Shown here piece by piece: positions 25,727 through 35,478 of a DNA stretch of 64,000 nucleotides. Under the pieces are notes generated by a model. That model was given only the letters and a program-made list of their open reading frames with translations. It ran no database searches and was not told the DNA's origin. Every line of letters begins with the position of its first letter. The stretch's first letter is position 1. Location of the stretch: the NCBI GenBank assembly GCA_021299875.1, contig JAJTEW010000006.1, positions 1-64,000 on the forward strand, written 5' to 3'. A program made the translations under genes and the position numbers. This stretch comes from Comamonadaceae bacterium. GTDB taxonomy: Bacteria; Pseudomonadota; Gammaproteobacteria; Burkholderiales; Burkholderiaceae_C.

Positions 25727-26805
25727 TTGACGCGCTGTACAACGGCGGCCTGAACCTGGTGGCTGCCAACTGGTGGGCCACCTTGGTCTGGCCGGTGCTG
25801 TGGATCTTGATCAAGATCGTCGCCATCTTGGCACCGCTGATGGGTGCGGTCGCTTACCTGACTTTGTGGGAGCGCAAGCTCTTGGGCTTCATGCAAGTGC
25901 GCCATGGCCCCAACCGCGTCGGACCGATGGGTTTGCTGCAACCGATCGCCGATGCGATCAAGCTGTTGACCAAAGAATTGATCAACCCCACTGCGGCCAG
26001 CATGGGCCTGTTTCGCTTGGGTCCGATCATGGCCATCATGCCGGCCTTGGCCGCTTGGGTGGTGATTCCCTTTGGTCCCGACCAAGCCCTGGCGAATGTC
26101 AACGCCGGCTTGTTGCTGGTCATGGCGATCACCTCCATTGAGGTGTATGGCGTGATCATCGCGGGTTGGGCCTCCAACTCGAAATACGCCTTTTTGGGTG
26201 CCCTGCGTGCTTCAGCGCAGATGGTCAGTTACGAGATTGCCATGGGCTTTTGCTTCTTGGTGGTCTTGATGGTGTCGGGCAGCATGAACCTGACTGAGAT
26301 CGTCATGTCCCAAGGCAAGGGCGCTGCGGCCGACATGGGTCTGGGCTTGTTCTCTTGGAACTGGTTGCCGCTGTTGCCCATTTTCATCGTCTACCTGATC
26401 TCGGGTGTCGCTGAAACCAACCGCCACCCGTTTGACGTGGTCGAGGGCGAGGCCGAAATCGTGGCTGGTCACATGGTCGAATACTCCGGCATGGGCTTTG
26501 CCATTTTCTTCTTGGCCGAATACGCCAGCATGTGGTTGGTGTCCATCTTGGCTGTGATCATGTTCTTGGGCGGCTGGTTGTCGCCCATCGACCACGCCTT
26601 GTTCAACATGGTGCCGGGCTGGATTTGGCTGGGCCTCAAGACATTCTTGGTGGTCTCCATGTTCATCTGGATTCGCGCCACTTTCCCGCGCTTTCGCTAT
26701 GACCAGATCATGCGTTTGGGTTGGAAGATTTTCATCCCCGTCACCTTGGTGTGGCTGCTGATCGTGGGTGCATGGTTGCACTCGCCTTGGAACATCTGGC
26801 TTTGA
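25723..26805 (+). CDS. nuoH: NADH-quinone oxidoreductase subunit H
   Basis: An eight-helix membrane subunit (360 residues) that lines the quinone entry. Diagnostic loops are [39 protein letters not shown] and [20 protein letters not shown]. The start overlaps the nuoG stop by 4 bases. Confidence 0.97.
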   Translation: MIDALYNGGLNLVAANWWATLVWPVLWILIKIVAILAPLMGAVAYLTLWERKLLGFMQVRHGPNRVGPMGLLQPIADAIKLLTKELINPTAASMGLFRLGPIMAIMPALAAWVVIPFGPDQALANVNAGLLLVMAITSIEVYGVIIAGWASNSKYAFLGALRASAQMVSYEIAMGFCFLVVLMVSGSMNLTEIVMSQGKGAAADMGLGLFSWNWLPLLPIFIVYLISGVAETNRHPFDVVEGEAEIVAGHMVEYSGMGFAIFFLAEYASMWLVSILAVIMFLGGWLSPIDHALFNMVPGWIWLGLKTFLVVSMFIWIRATFPRFRYDQIMRLGWKIFIPVTLVWLLIVGAWLHSPWNIWL

Positions 26806-26818
26806 GCGGTTCACGAAC

Positions 26819-27328
26819 ATGACAACAATGACGGTTTCCTCTTTTTCGATCAAAGACTTCCTCAAGAGCTTCATGCTGGTGGAGTTGCTCAAGGGCATGG
26901 CCCTGACGGGGCGTTACGCGTTTGCGCGCAAGGTCACGGTGCAGTTTCCGGAAGAGAAAACGCCGCTGTCACCACGTTTCCGTGGCCTGCATGCTCTGCG
27001 CCGTTACGACAACGGCGAAGAGCGGTGCATTGCCTGCAAGTTGTGTGAAGCCGTTTGCCCTGCAATGGCCATCACCATTGAAGCCGGTCAACGCGAAGAC
27101 GGCTCGCGCCGCACCACACGCTACGACATCGATTTGACCAAGTGCATCTTCTGCGGCTTTTGCGAGGAAAGCTGTCCGGTGGATTCGATTGTCGAGACCC
27201 ACATTCTGGAATACCACGGTGAAAAACGCGGTGACCTGTACTTCACCAAAGACATGTTATTGGCCGTGGGCGACCGTTACGAAAAAGAGATCGCTGCCGC
27301 CAAGGCCGCTGATGCGCCTTACCGTTGA
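26819..27328 (+). CDS. nuoI: NADH-quinone oxidoreductase subunit I
   Basis: A TYKY-type subunit (169 residues) with two [4Fe-4S] clusters, N6a and N6b, in [18 protein letters not shown] and [18 protein letters not shown]. An amphipathic N-terminal helix contacts the membrane arm. I chose ATG at 26819 ([14 protein letters not shown]); a second ATG three codons on is possible. Confidence 0.96.
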   Translation: MTTMTVSSFSIKDFLKSFMLVELLKGMALTGRYAFARKVTVQFPEEKTPLSPRFRGLHALRRYDNGEERCIACKLCEAVCPAMAITIEAGQREDGSRRTTRYDIDLTKCIFCGFCEESCPVDSIVETHILEYHGEKRGDLYFTKDMLLAVGDRYEKEIAAAKAADAPYR

Positions 27329-27365
27329 ACGCTGCCCAGTCCTGAACATTTAAAAAGACCACGCT

Positions 27366-28016
27366 ATGGACGTCAAGACCGGTTTCTTCTACCTCTTCTC
27401 GGTGGTGCTGCTGTTTGCAGCATTCCGGGTGGTGACTGCACGCAACCCAGTGCACGCTGTGCTCTACCTGATGTTGGCTTTTTCGCAAGCGTCGGCGGTT
27501 TGGCTGCTCCTCAATGCCGAATTTTTGGCCTTCGTTTTGGTCTTGGTGTATTTGGGCGCCGTGATGGTGTTGTTCCTTTTTGTGGTGATGATGTTGGACA
27601 TCAGCATCGACGCTGTGCGCCAAGGTTTCTGGAGGAACTTTCCGTTGGCCGCCACCCTGGGTGCCATTGTGGCTTTGGAGATGGCGGCTGTGCTGCTCTC
27701 AGGTTTTCGTTTGTCTGAAGCGCCGGCCATGGCCCCGGGTGCTGTTCCGGTGGACAACGGCAAAGCCTTGGGCATCTTGCTTTACACCGAATACCTGATG
27801 CCGATCCAAATCGCAGCGGCCATCTTGTTGGTGGCCATGATTGCGGCCATCGCCTTGACCTTGCGCACCCGCAAGGACAGCAAAGCCATCGACCCGTCCA
27901 TTCAAGTCAAAGTGCGTGCGGCTGACCGCATGCAGTTGGTCAAGATGGCGCCGACCCAAGCGGCCCCGGCACCCCAAGCACCCACTGAAACGGCAGATGC
28001 AGAGGTGAAAAAATGA
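27366..28016 (+). CDS. nuoJ: NADH-quinone oxidoreductase subunit J
   Basis: A 216-residue membrane subunit with five predicted helices (for example [20 protein letters not shown]) followed by a charged, Ala/Pro-rich cytoplasmic tail of about 40 residues. The stop overlaps the nuoK start (ATGATGA). Confidence 0.95.
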   Translation: MDVKTGFFYLFSVVLLFAAFRVVTARNPVHAVLYLMLAFSQASAVWLLLNAEFLAFVLVLVYLGAVMVLFLFVVMMLDISIDAVRQGFWRNFPLAATLGAIVALEMAAVLLSGFRLSEAPAMAPGAVPVDNGKALGILLYTEYLMPIQIAAAILLVAMIAAIALTLRTRKDSKAIDPSIQVKVRAADRMQLVKMAPTQAAPAPQAPTETADAEVKK

Positions 28017-28324
28017 TGACACTGACCTTGGGACACTTTTTATCGCTCGGCGCCATGCTGTTTGCGTTGTCCGTGATCGGCATCTTCTTGAACCGCAAGA
28101 ACCTGATCGTCTTGCTCATGGCCATCGAGCTGATGCTGTTGGCCGTGAACATGAACTTTGTGGCCTTTTCCCATTACCTGGGTGACATGCACGGTCAGGT
28201 CTTTGTGTTTTTCATCTTGACCGTGGCGGCTGCTGAGTCGGCCATTGGCCTGGCCATTTTGGTGCTGCTGTTCCGCAACAAGAGCAACATCAATGTGGAC
28301 GAACTCAATTCGCTCAAGGGTTAA
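28016..28324 (+). CDS. nuoK: NADH-quinone oxidoreductase subunit K
   Basis: A small proton-channel-related membrane subunit (102 residues, three helices). Conserved acidic residues lie in [20 protein letters not shown] and [20 protein letters not shown]. Tandem ATGs at 28013 and 28016 are both possible; 28016 gives the usual family length. Confidence 0.96.
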   Translation: MTLTLGHFLSLGAMLFALSVIGIFLNRKNLIVLLMAIELMLLAVNMNFVAFSHYLGDMHGQVFVFFILTVAAAESAIGLAILVLLFRNKSNINVDELNSLKG

Positions 28325-28330
28325 TACAAC

Positions 28331-30364
28331 ATGAGTCAAACCCTCAACGCCAGCACCCTGCTGGCCGTTCCCCTCGCGCCTTTGGCGGGCTCGCTGTTGG
28401 CGGGCATTTTGGGCACCCAATTCGGTGGCAACTGGATCGGTCGCCGCTTGTCACACACGTTCACCATCCTGGGTGTGTTGGTGGCCTTCATCTTGTCGGC
28501 CATGACGCTGAACAGCGTCATCAACGGCGCCCGCTTCAACGAAACGCTCTACACCTGGATGGTGGTGGGTGGCCTGAAGATGGAAATCGGCTTCATGGTC
28601 GACAGCCTGACGGCCATGATGATGTGTGTGGTGACCTTTGTTTCACTTATGGTGCACATCTACACCATTGGCTACATGGACGAAGACGAAGGCTACAACC
28701 GCTTTTTTGCCTACATCTCTTTGTTCACCTTCTCCATGTTGATGCTCGTCATGAGCAACAACTTGCTGCAGTTGTTCTTTGGTTGGGAAGCCGTGGGCCT
28801 GGTGTCTTATTTGCTGATTGGCTTTTGGTACAACAAGCCCACCGCCATTTTCGCCAACATGAAGGCTTTCCTGGTCAACCGTGTGGGTGACTTCGGCTTC
28901 ATCATCGGCATTGGCCTGATCGCGGCTTATACCGGCACACTCAACTACACCGAGTTGTTTGCCAAGGCCCAAGAGCTGGCTGCCATCGATTTCCCCTGGT
29001 ACATCTTTGGCCTGGACGCCATGCTGATCACGGTGATCTGCATTTGCCTCTTCATCGGCGCCATGGGCAAGTCAGCCCAGTTCCCGCTGCACGTGTGGCT
29101 GCCAGACTCCATGGAAGGCCCCACGCCCATCTCGGCGCTGATCCACGCCGCCACCATGGTGACGGCGGGCATCTTCATGGTGGCGCGCATGTCGCCGCTG
29201 TTCGAGTTGTCCGATTCGGCGCTCAACTTCATGATGTTGATTGGTGCGATAACGGCGCTGTTCATGGGCTTTTTGGGCATCATCCAGAACGACATCAAGC
29301 GCGTGGTGGCTTATTCCACCTTGTCACAGCTCGGCTACATGACGGTGGCCCTGGGTGCATCGGCTTATTCGGTGGCCGTGTTTCACTTGATGACGCACGC
29401 CTTCTTCAAAGCGCTGCTCTTCCTCGGGGCAGGCTCGGTCATCATGGGCATGCACCACAACCAGGACATCCGCTACATGGGCGGTCTGCGCAAGTACATG
29501 CCCATCACCTGGATCACGTCGCTGCTGGGCTCGCTCGCCTTGATCGGCACGCCTTTGTTCGCGGGTTTTTACTCCAAGGACAGCATCATCGAAGCCGTGC
29601 ACTTGAGCACCTTGCCCGCCGCTGGCTTTGCCAATTTTGCGGTGTTGGCAGGCGTGTTTGTCACGGCTTTCTATTCGTTCCGCATGTACTTCTTGGTCTT
29701 CCACGGCCCAGAGCGCTACGACCAAAACCCGGATGCGCACCATGGCCATGATGACCACCACGGCCATGATGACCACGCCCAAAATAAACCCCACGAGTCA
29801 CCTTGGGTGGTGACGGTGCCCTTGGTCTTGCTGGCCATTCCTTCGGTGGTGATTGGTTACATGACGATCGGCCCCATGCTGTATGGCGACTTCTTCAAAG
29901 ACGTCGTCTTCATCGACGCCGCCAAGCATCCCGCGATGCAGCAATTGGGTGAGTTGTTCCACGGCCCGGTGGCCATGGCGATTCACGGCCTGAGCATGGC
30001 GCCGTTCTGGCTGGCTTTGGCCGGTGTGGTGACCGCCTGGTACATGTACTTGGTCAACCCCAAGGTGCCTGCATTCTTCGCCCGCGCATTGCGTCCGCTG
30101 ATTGTGGTGCTGGAGAACAAGTACTACATGGACTGGATCAACGAAAACATCTTGGCCAAGGGTGCGCGTGGTTTGGGCATGGGTCTGTGGAAGGTGGGCG
30201 ACCGTGCCATCATCGACGGCTTCTTTGTCAATGGCTCTTGGAAGCTCGTCGGCTTGGTTTCGAGCGTGGTCCGCTGGTTCCAGTCGGGTTTCCTGTACCA
30301 CTACGCCCTGGTCATGATTTTGGGTGTGTTCGTGCTGATGACGTATTTCGTCTGGCTCGCTTAA
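28331..30364 (+). CDS. nuoL: NADH-quinone oxidoreductase subunit L
   Basis: The distal antiporter-like proton pump of complex I (677 residues) with the long lateral helix near the C-terminus. The core has FFGWEAVGLVSYLLIGFWY, MGKSAQFPLHVWLPDSMEGP, TPISALIHAATMVTAGIFMV and KRVVAYSTLSQLGYM. A His/Asp-rich loop near residue 475 (AHHGHDDHHGHDDHAQNKPH) comes from a duplicated 18-base unit. Confidence 0.97.
   Translation: MSQTLNASTLLAVPLAPLAGSLLAGILGTQFGGNWIGRRLSHTFTILGVLVAFILSAMTLNSVINGARFNETLYTWMVVGGLKMEIGFMVDSLTAMMMCVVTFVSLMVHIYTIGYMDEDEGYNRFFAYISLFTFSMLMLVMSNNLLQLFFGWEAVGLVSYLLIGFWYNKPTAIFANMKAFLVNRVGDFGFIIGIGLIAAYTGTLNYTELFAKAQELAAIDFPWYIFGLDAMLITVICICLFIGAMGKSAQFPLHVWLPDSMEGPTPISALIHAATMVTAGIFMVARMSPLFELSDSALNFMMLIGAITALFMGFLGIIQNDIKRVVAYSTLSQLGYMTVALGASAYSVAVFHLMTHAFFKALLFLGAGSVIMGMHHNQDIRYMGGLRKYMPITWITSLLGSLALIGTPLFAGFYSKDSIIEAVHLSTLPAAGFANFAVLAGVFVTAFYSFRMYFLVFHGPERYDQNPDAHHGHDDHHGHDDHAQNKPHESPWVVTVPLVLLAIPSVVIGYMTIGPMLYGDFFKDVVFIDAAKHPAMQQLGELFHGPVAMAIHGLSMAPFWLALAGVVTAWYMYLVNPKVPAFFARALRPLIVVLENKYYMDWINENILAKGARGLGMGLWKVGDRAIIDGFFVNGSWKLVGLVSSVVRWFQSGFLYHYALVMILGVFVLMTYFVWLA
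29741..29776 (+). repeat. Tandem 18-base duplication in nuoL
   Basis: CATGGCCATGATGACCAC (29741-29758) is followed at once by CACGGCCATGATGACCAC (29759-29776), one base different. The frame is kept and the repeats encode HHGHDD-type residues in a loop of NuoL. Confidence 0.8.
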
Positions 30365-30386
30365 CGGTTTTGAGGACAAAATAAAA

Positions 30387-31862
30387 ATGGGATTGTTAAG
30401 CCTTGCCATCTGGATGCCGATTGCGTTCGGCGTCGTCTTGCTGGCCTTCGGTCGCGACAGTCAAGCGGGCGCTGTGCGCTGGCTGGCGTTGGTCGGTGCG
30501 GTCGCCAGTTTGCTGGTCACACTGCCCCTGATTTCGGGCTTTCAGCTCGGCACATCAGAGATGCAGTTTGTTGAGCAATTCTCTTGGATTGAGCGCTTCA
30601 ATGTGCACTACCACTTGGGCGTGGACGGCATCTCGCTTTGGCTGGTGCCTCTGACGGCCTTCATCAATGTGGTGGTGGTCATTGCGGGCTGGGAGGTCAT
30701 CACCCGCAAGGTCAACCAGTACATGGCCGCTTTCCTGATCCTGTCGGGCTTGATGATCGGCGTATTCAGTGCGCTGGACGGCATCTTGTTCTATGTCTTC
30801 TTTGAAGCCACTTTGATTCCGATGTACCTGATCATCGGCATCTGGGGCGGTCCCAACAAGATTTACGCCGCTTTCAAGTTCTTTTTGTACACCTTGCTCG
30901 GCTCTTTGCTGATGCTGATCGCCTTGATTTACCTGTACATCGCATCCGGCGGCAGCTTTGACATCTTGACCTGGCACAAGCTGCCCTTGGCGGGTGGTGT
31001 TCAGACCTTGTTGTTCTTTGCGTTTTTTGCGGCCTTTGCCGTCAAGGTGCCCATGTGGCCGGTGCACACCTGGTTGCCCGATGTGCACGTAGAAGCGCCC
31101 ACAGGCGGCTCTGCCGTGCTGGCGGCCATCATGCTGAAGCTGGGCGCCTATGGCTTCCTCAGGTTTTCGATGCCCATCGCCCCAGATGCGGCCCGTGAAT
31201 GGGGCATGCTGATCGTGGTCTTGTCCTTGGTGGCTGTGGTCTATGTGGGCTTGGTGGCCATGGTGCAGCAAGACATGAAGAAGCTGGTGGCTTATTCGTC
31301 GGTGGCGCACATGGGTTTTGTGACATTGGGCTTTTTCATCTTCAACCCGCTGGGTGTGTCCGGTGGCATTGTGCAGATGATCGCGCACGGCTTTGTCTCG
31401 GCCGCCATGTTCCTGTGCATCGGGGTCTTGTACGACCGCGTGCACTCGCGTGAAATCGCCAGTTACGGCGGTGTGGTCAACACCATGCCCAAGTTTGCCG
31501 CCTTTGCCTTGTTGTTTGCCATGGCCAATGCCGGTCTGCCTGGCACCGCTGGCTTTGTGGGCGAGTGGATGGTCATTTTGGGCGCCGTCAAGTTCAACTT
31601 CTGGATCGGCTTGTTGGCCGCCTCGGCCTTGATTTTTGGCGCGGCATACACTTTGTGGATGTTCAAGCGCGTCTACCTCGGCCCGGTGACCAATGAGGAC
31701 GTCAAAGGCCTGGTCGACATCAACGCCCGTGAATTCCTGATGCTGAGCCTGCTGGCCGTGGCCGTGCTTTACATGGGCATTTACCCCAAACCGTTCACCG
31801 ATGTGATGGATGCCTCGGTCTTGGACTTGCTCCAGCACGTGGCTGCGTCCAAGTTGCCTTGA
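30387..31862 (+). CDS. nuoM: NADH-quinone oxidoreductase subunit M
   Basis: The second antiporter-like pump subunit (491 residues, about 14 helices). Conserved blocks are HLGVDGISLWLVPLTAFI, YVFFEATLIPMYLIIGIWGG, KVPMWPVHTWLPDVHVEAPT and DMKKLVAYSSVAHMGFV, holding the expected Glu and Lys residues. Confidence 0.97.
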   Translation: MGLLSLAIWMPIAFGVVLLAFGRDSQAGAVRWLALVGAVASLLVTLPLISGFQLGTSEMQFVEQFSWIERFNVHYHLGVDGISLWLVPLTAFINVVVVIAGWEVITRKVNQYMAAFLILSGLMIGVFSALDGILFYVFFEATLIPMYLIIGIWGGPNKIYAAFKFFLYTLLGSLLMLIALIYLYIASGGSFDILTWHKLPLAGGVQTLLFFAFFAAFAVKVPMWPVHTWLPDVHVEAPTGGSAVLAAIMLKLGAYGFLRFSMPIAPDAAREWGMLIVVLSLVAVVYVGLVAMVQQDMKKLVAYSSVAHMGFVTLGFFIFNPLGVSGGIVQMIAHGFVSAAMFLCIGVLYDRVHSREIASYGGVVNTMPKFAAFALLFAMANAGLPGTAGFVGEWMVILGAVKFNFWIGLLAASALIFGAAYTLWMFKRVYLGPVTNEDVKGLVDINAREFLMLSLLAVAVLYMGIYPKPFTDVMDASVLDLLQHVAASKLP

Positions 31863-31913
31863 GCAACACGCCCCAGACCGTTTCGCCTGAACTGAAGAAT
31901 TGAGAGAACACAG

Positions 31914-33401
31914 ATGATGGACAACTCCAGCTGGATGACGATGTATCCGGAGATCGTGTTGCTGGTCATGGCCTGCGTGGTGACACTGGCCGACCTCTTC
32001 GTGAAAAGCCCCAAGCGCACCGGCACCTATGTGCTGACGCTGGCCTCTTTGGCGGGCGTGGCTTTGCTGCACGCTTTTTACGCCGATGCGGGCCAGACTT
32101 TGTACGGCTTTGGCCGCATGGTGGTCAGCGACCCGATGGGCCATTGGCTCAAGTGCTTTGCCACGATTGCGGTGATGGTGACTCTGGTGTACTCGCGCCC
32201 CTATGCCGCTGACCGCGACATGATGCGCGGCGGTGAAATCTTCAGCCTGAGCCTGTTCGCCCTGCTGGGCATGAGCATGATGATTTCGGGCCAAAACTTC
32301 ATCGTGATCTACCTGGGGTTGGAGTTGTTGACCCTGTCGAGCTACGCCCTGGTGGCACTGCGACGCGACCACACCCAAGCCACCGAAGCGGCCATGAAGT
32401 ACTTTGTGTTGGGCGCCATGGCCTCGGGTTTCTTGCTCTACGGCATGTCCATGATGTATGGCGCAACCGGCAGCTTGGAACTGTCGGCGGTGCTCAAGGC
32501 CATTGCTTCTGGTCAGGTCAACCACCAAGTGTTGGTGTTCGGTTTGGTCTTCATCGTGGCGGGCTTGGCGTTCAAGATTGGTGCCGTACCCTTCCACATG
32601 TGGATTCCCGACGTCTACCAAGGTGCACCGACAGCGGCCACTTTGATGATCGGTGGCGCGCCCAAGTTGGCCGCGTTTGCCATTTTGGTGCGATTGTTGG
32701 TGGAGGGCATGCTGCCCTTGGCCTTTGACTGGCAACAAATGTTGGCCCTGCTGGCGATTGGCTCTTTGCTGATTGGTAACTTGGCGGCCATCGCCCAGAC
32801 CAACCTCAAGCGCATGTTGGCCTATTCGACCATCTCTCAAATGGGTTTTGTGCTGTTGGGCTTTGTGGCGGGCGTGATCAACGGCGAAACCACCTTGGCC
32901 GCCAACGCCTACAGCTCGGCCATGTTCTACATGGTGTCCTATGTGCTGACCACGCTGGCGGCCTTCGGCATCATCATGCTGCTGGCCCGGCAAGGCTTTG
33001 AGAGCGAAGAGATCACCGATCTGGCAGGACTCAACCACCGCAGCCCCTTGTATGCGGGCGTGATGGCGATCTGCCTGTTCTCGATGGCAGGCATCCCGCC
33101 CATGGTGGGCTTTTATGCCAAGTTGTCGGTGTTGCAGTCTTTGGTGGCCTCCGGGCAGGCTTTCTACATGGGCTTGGCCATCTTTGCGGTCATCATGTCG
33201 CTGATTGGTGCTTTCTATTACCTGCGTGTGGTCAAAGTCATGTACTTTGATGAGCCGGTCACGGCCACCACCGTCTCGGCCTCACTCGATGTGCGCTTGG
33301 TCTTGTCCACCAACGGTTTGCTGGTTCTGCTGCTGGGCATTTTCCCTGGCGCTCTCATGGCTTTGTGCGCCGACTCGATCGTGCGTATGCTGGCGGTCTG
33401 A
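31914..33401 (+). CDS. nuoN: NADH-quinone oxidoreductase subunit N
   Basis: The third antiporter-like pump subunit (495 residues) and last core nuo gene. It has [60 protein letters not shown] and [20 protein letters not shown]. It starts 51 bases after nuoM and lies 18 bases before the DUF2818 gene. Confidence 0.97.
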   Translation: MMDNSSWMTMYPEIVLLVMACVVTLADLFVKSPKRTGTYVLTLASLAGVALLHAFYADAGQTLYGFGRMVVSDPMGHWLKCFATIAVMVTLVYSRPYAADRDMMRGGEIFSLSLFALLGMSMMISGQNFIVIYLGLELLTLSSYALVALRRDHTQATEAAMKYFVLGAMASGFLLYGMSMMYGATGSLELSAVLKAIASGQVNHQVLVFGLVFIVAGLAFKIGAVPFHMWIPDVYQGAPTAATLMIGGAPKLAAFAILVRLLVEGMLPLAFDWQQMLALLAIGSLLIGNLAAIAQTNLKRMLAYSTISQMGFVLLGFVAGVINGETTLAANAYSSAMFYMVSYVLTTLAAFGIIMLLARQGFESEEITDLAGLNHRSPLYAGVMAICLFSMAGIPPMVGFYAKLSVLQSLVASGQAFYMGLAIFAVIMSLIGAFYYLRVVKVMYFDEPVTATTVSASLDVRLVLSTNGLLVLLLGIFPGALMALCADSIVRMLAV

Positions 33402-33419
33402 GCGCCCCAACACAGCAGC

Positions 33420-33722
33420 ATGAACACCTCCACACAAATCGTCGGTTTGATCCTTTTGGCTTTGGTGGCGGCCAATGTGCCCTTCATCAACCAACGCATT
33501 TTGTTGTTGGGACCACAGCGGCTTACAAAGCCTTTGGTTTGGCGTTTAGGCGAATTGGTGCTGTTGTACTTCGTGGTGGGCGGTGTGGGCCTGGCCTTGG
33601 AAAACCATGCTGGCCAAATCGCGCCTCAAGGCTGGGAGTTTTATGCGGTGACCGGCACCATGTTCGTCACCTTGGCTTTTCCGGGTTTTGTTTACCGCTA
33701 CCTGATGCACCGCAAACACTGA
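33420..33722 (+). CDS. DUF2818 family membrane protein downstream of nuoN
   Basis: A 100-residue protein with three hydrophobic segments (about 6-24, 44-62 and 75-95). It has the DUF2818 features VAANVPFINQRILL and a final GFVYRYLMHRKH. The family is, from memory, found mainly in Burkholderiales immediately after nuoN. Function is unknown; an accessory role for complex I is inferred from position only. Confidence 0.88.
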   Translation: MNTSTQIVGLILLALVAANVPFINQRILLLGPQRLTKPLVWRLGELVLLYFVVGGVGLALENHAGQIAPQGWEFYAVTGTMFVTLAFPGFVYRYLMHRKH

Positions 33723-33750
33723 GCGCAGCAAAGCCCTCAACCTTGTTGGC

Positions 33751-34335
33751 ATGTCTGACGACCATCTGATCGAACACCGGGTTCAGCGCGAAGAACTCTT
33801 GCGCGGGCATTTTTTGCATGTGCTGCGCGACACCGTGCAACTGCCCAACCAAAACCTCGCCACCCGTGAATACGTGGTGCACCCTGGTGCGGTGATGGTC
33901 ATCCCGATGCTCGACACCCCAGACGGTCTGCGCTTGGTGATGGAACGGCAATTTCGTTACCCCGTGAGGCAGGTCATGACCGAGTTTCCGGCCGGCAAGC
34001 TCGACCCCGGTGAGGACCCTTGGCTGTGCGCTCAGCGTGAGCTTTTGGAGGAAACCGGCTATACCGCCAACCAATGGGCACGCGCAGGGGTGTTGCACCC
34101 GGTCATCGCGTACTCCACTGAGGTGATTGAGATTTGGTTTGCGAAAGACCTGACTCTGGGAGAGCGGCAACTGGACACGGACGAGTTTTTGGATGTGTTC
34201 ACCGCCACACCGGCTGAACTCATGATGGCTTGCCAGCAAGGCCTTTTGACCGACGCCAAAACCCTGACGGGTTTACTTTGGTTGCAAAATGTGCAATCGG
34301 GCCTGTGGCCCCTGCAGTGGCAAACCATCGCCTGA
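33751..34335 (+). CDS. NUDIX hydrolase, ADP-ribose pyrophosphatase-like
   Basis: A 194-residue protein with a full Nudix box near residues 85-107: G-K-L-D-P-G-E, then seven residues, then RELLEETGY. The N-terminal beta strands before it (VVHPGAVMVIPML, LVMERQFRYPVRQV) are typical of ADP-ribose pyrophosphatases. It would hydrolyse a nucleoside diphosphate derivative to nucleotide and phosphate sugar; ADP-ribose is the probable substrate by resemblance. It follows DUF2818 by 28 bases. Confidence 0.9.
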   Translation: MSDDHLIEHRVQREELLRGHFLHVLRDTVQLPNQNLATREYVVHPGAVMVIPMLDTPDGLRLVMERQFRYPVRQVMTEFPAGKLDPGEDPWLCAQRELLEETGYTANQWARAGVLHPVIAYSTEVIEIWFAKDLTLGERQLDTDEFLDVFTATPAELMMACQQGLLTDAKTLTGLLWLQNVQSGLWPLQWQTIA

Positions 34336-34375
34336 AGGTTTGACCTCCATGCCCGCAACACGCTGACCACCCCCC

Positions 34376-34915
34376 ATGAAAGTCCTCGACTTGCAATGCC
34401 GCCTGGGCCACAGCTTTGAAGGCTGGTTTGGCTCTCAATCTGAGTACGACGCCCAGCGCGAGCGGGGCTTGGTCACGTGTCCGGTGTGCAACGACAGCGA
34501 GATCACCAAAATGCTCTCGGCCCCGCGGCTGAACTTGGGCCATGGCACCCCCCCGGTTTTGCCGCAAGGGCAGGGTGATGGGCCCAAAGGCGCTGAGGCT
34601 TTGCCTGCCAAGCACCCCGAAACGCCCTCAGTGGGGGATGGCGCTGCTGATTCTGCGGGGCAGCCCGAGTCGTCTCAGCCCAGTTTGCAACAGGTCCAAG
34701 CGGCCATGATGAACATGGTGCGCCACGTCATGGCCAACACCGAAGACGTGGGCAGCCAGTTTGCCGAAGAGGCCCGCAAAATCCACTATGGTGAACGCGA
34801 AGAACGCAGCATCCGCGGCCAAGCCACCCGCGCAGAAACCGAAGCCTTGATCGACGAAGGCATCGATGTCATGGCTTTGCCCGTGCCAGAAAACCTCAAG
34901 GGGCCGCTGCAGTGA
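34376..34915 (+). CDS. DUF1178 family protein
   Basis: A 179-residue protein. The N-terminus (MKVLDLQCRLGHSFEGWFGS, then LVTCPVCNDSEITKMLSAPR) looks like a zinc ribbon with Cys8, His12 and a CxxC pair. A low-complexity linker follows. A helical C-terminal part contains EEARKIHYGEREERSIRGQA, the DUF1178 signature. Function is unknown. It lies between the NUDIX gene and arfB on the same strand. Confidence 0.88.
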   Translation: MKVLDLQCRLGHSFEGWFGSQSEYDAQRERGLVTCPVCNDSEITKMLSAPRLNLGHGTPPVLPQGQGDGPKGAEALPAKHPETPSVGDGAADSAGQPESSQPSLQQVQAAMMNMVRHVMANTEDVGSQFAEEARKIHYGEREERSIRGQATRAETEALIDEGIDVMALPVPENLKGPLQ

Positions 34916-34933
34916 CTGCAGGTGCTGCGCCGC

Positions 34934-35335
34934 ATGAAGCACGCCCTGCACATCGATGACGCCGAGATCGAACTGACCGCCATCCGCTCGCAAGGGCCAG
35001 GTGGGCAGAACGTCAACAAAGTCTCCAGTGCGATCCAGCTGCGTTTTGATTTGCTGGGCTCCTCCTTGCCCGACGATGTCAAGCAGCGCTGGCTCCAGTC
35101 GGGTGACAGCCGCTTGACCTTGGACGGGGAATTCATCCTGAAGGCTCAGCGCCACCGCACGCAGGAAGCCAACCGCGCCGATGCCTTGGCGCGTCTTTAT
35201 GAAACGCTGGACCTGTACGCCAAGCCTCCGAAACCCCGCAAGGCCACCAAGCCCACTTACGGTTCTGTGCAAAGGCGGCTGGAGGGCAAAGCAATGAAGT
35301 CGAAAATCAAGGCCTCAAGGCAGGCAAGAGATTGA
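34934..35335 (+). CDS. arfB: Alternative ribosome-rescue factor / peptidyl-tRNA hydrolase ArfB
   Basis: ArfB releases nascent chains from ribosomes stalled on mRNA without a stop codon. The 133-residue protein has the release-factor GGQ motif in IRSQGPGGQNVNKVSSAIQL and the basic C-terminal tail (RRLEGKAMKSKIKASRQ) that enters the empty mRNA channel. It has no stop-codon recognition domain. I chose ATG at 34934, with AGGTG 10 bases before; a GTG at 34922 would add four residues. Confidence 0.93.
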   Translation: MKHALHIDDAEIELTAIRSQGPGGQNVNKVSSAIQLRFDLLGSSLPDDVKQRWLQSGDSRLTLDGEFILKAQRHRTQEANRADALARLYETLDLYAKPPKPRKATKPTYGSVQRRLEGKAMKSKIKASRQARD

Positions 35336-35478
35336 GGTTCTGCTGCGAGACGAGCCAGGATAGTCATCATCGACCATGGCTTCAAGGGGTTGAGGTCTAT
35401 GCCGTTTCAAGACGATCGAGTGCGGCCAGTGCTCGGCCTGATCGCCAGTGGCAGCCATGGCTCGGTGGTTTGAGCCTG

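Noticed and set aside
30555..33038. Open frame of 827 codons antisense to nuoM and nuoN
   Set aside because: It is a shadow produced by codon bias opposite two intact, conserved genes. The translated product is Gln/His-rich with no domain.
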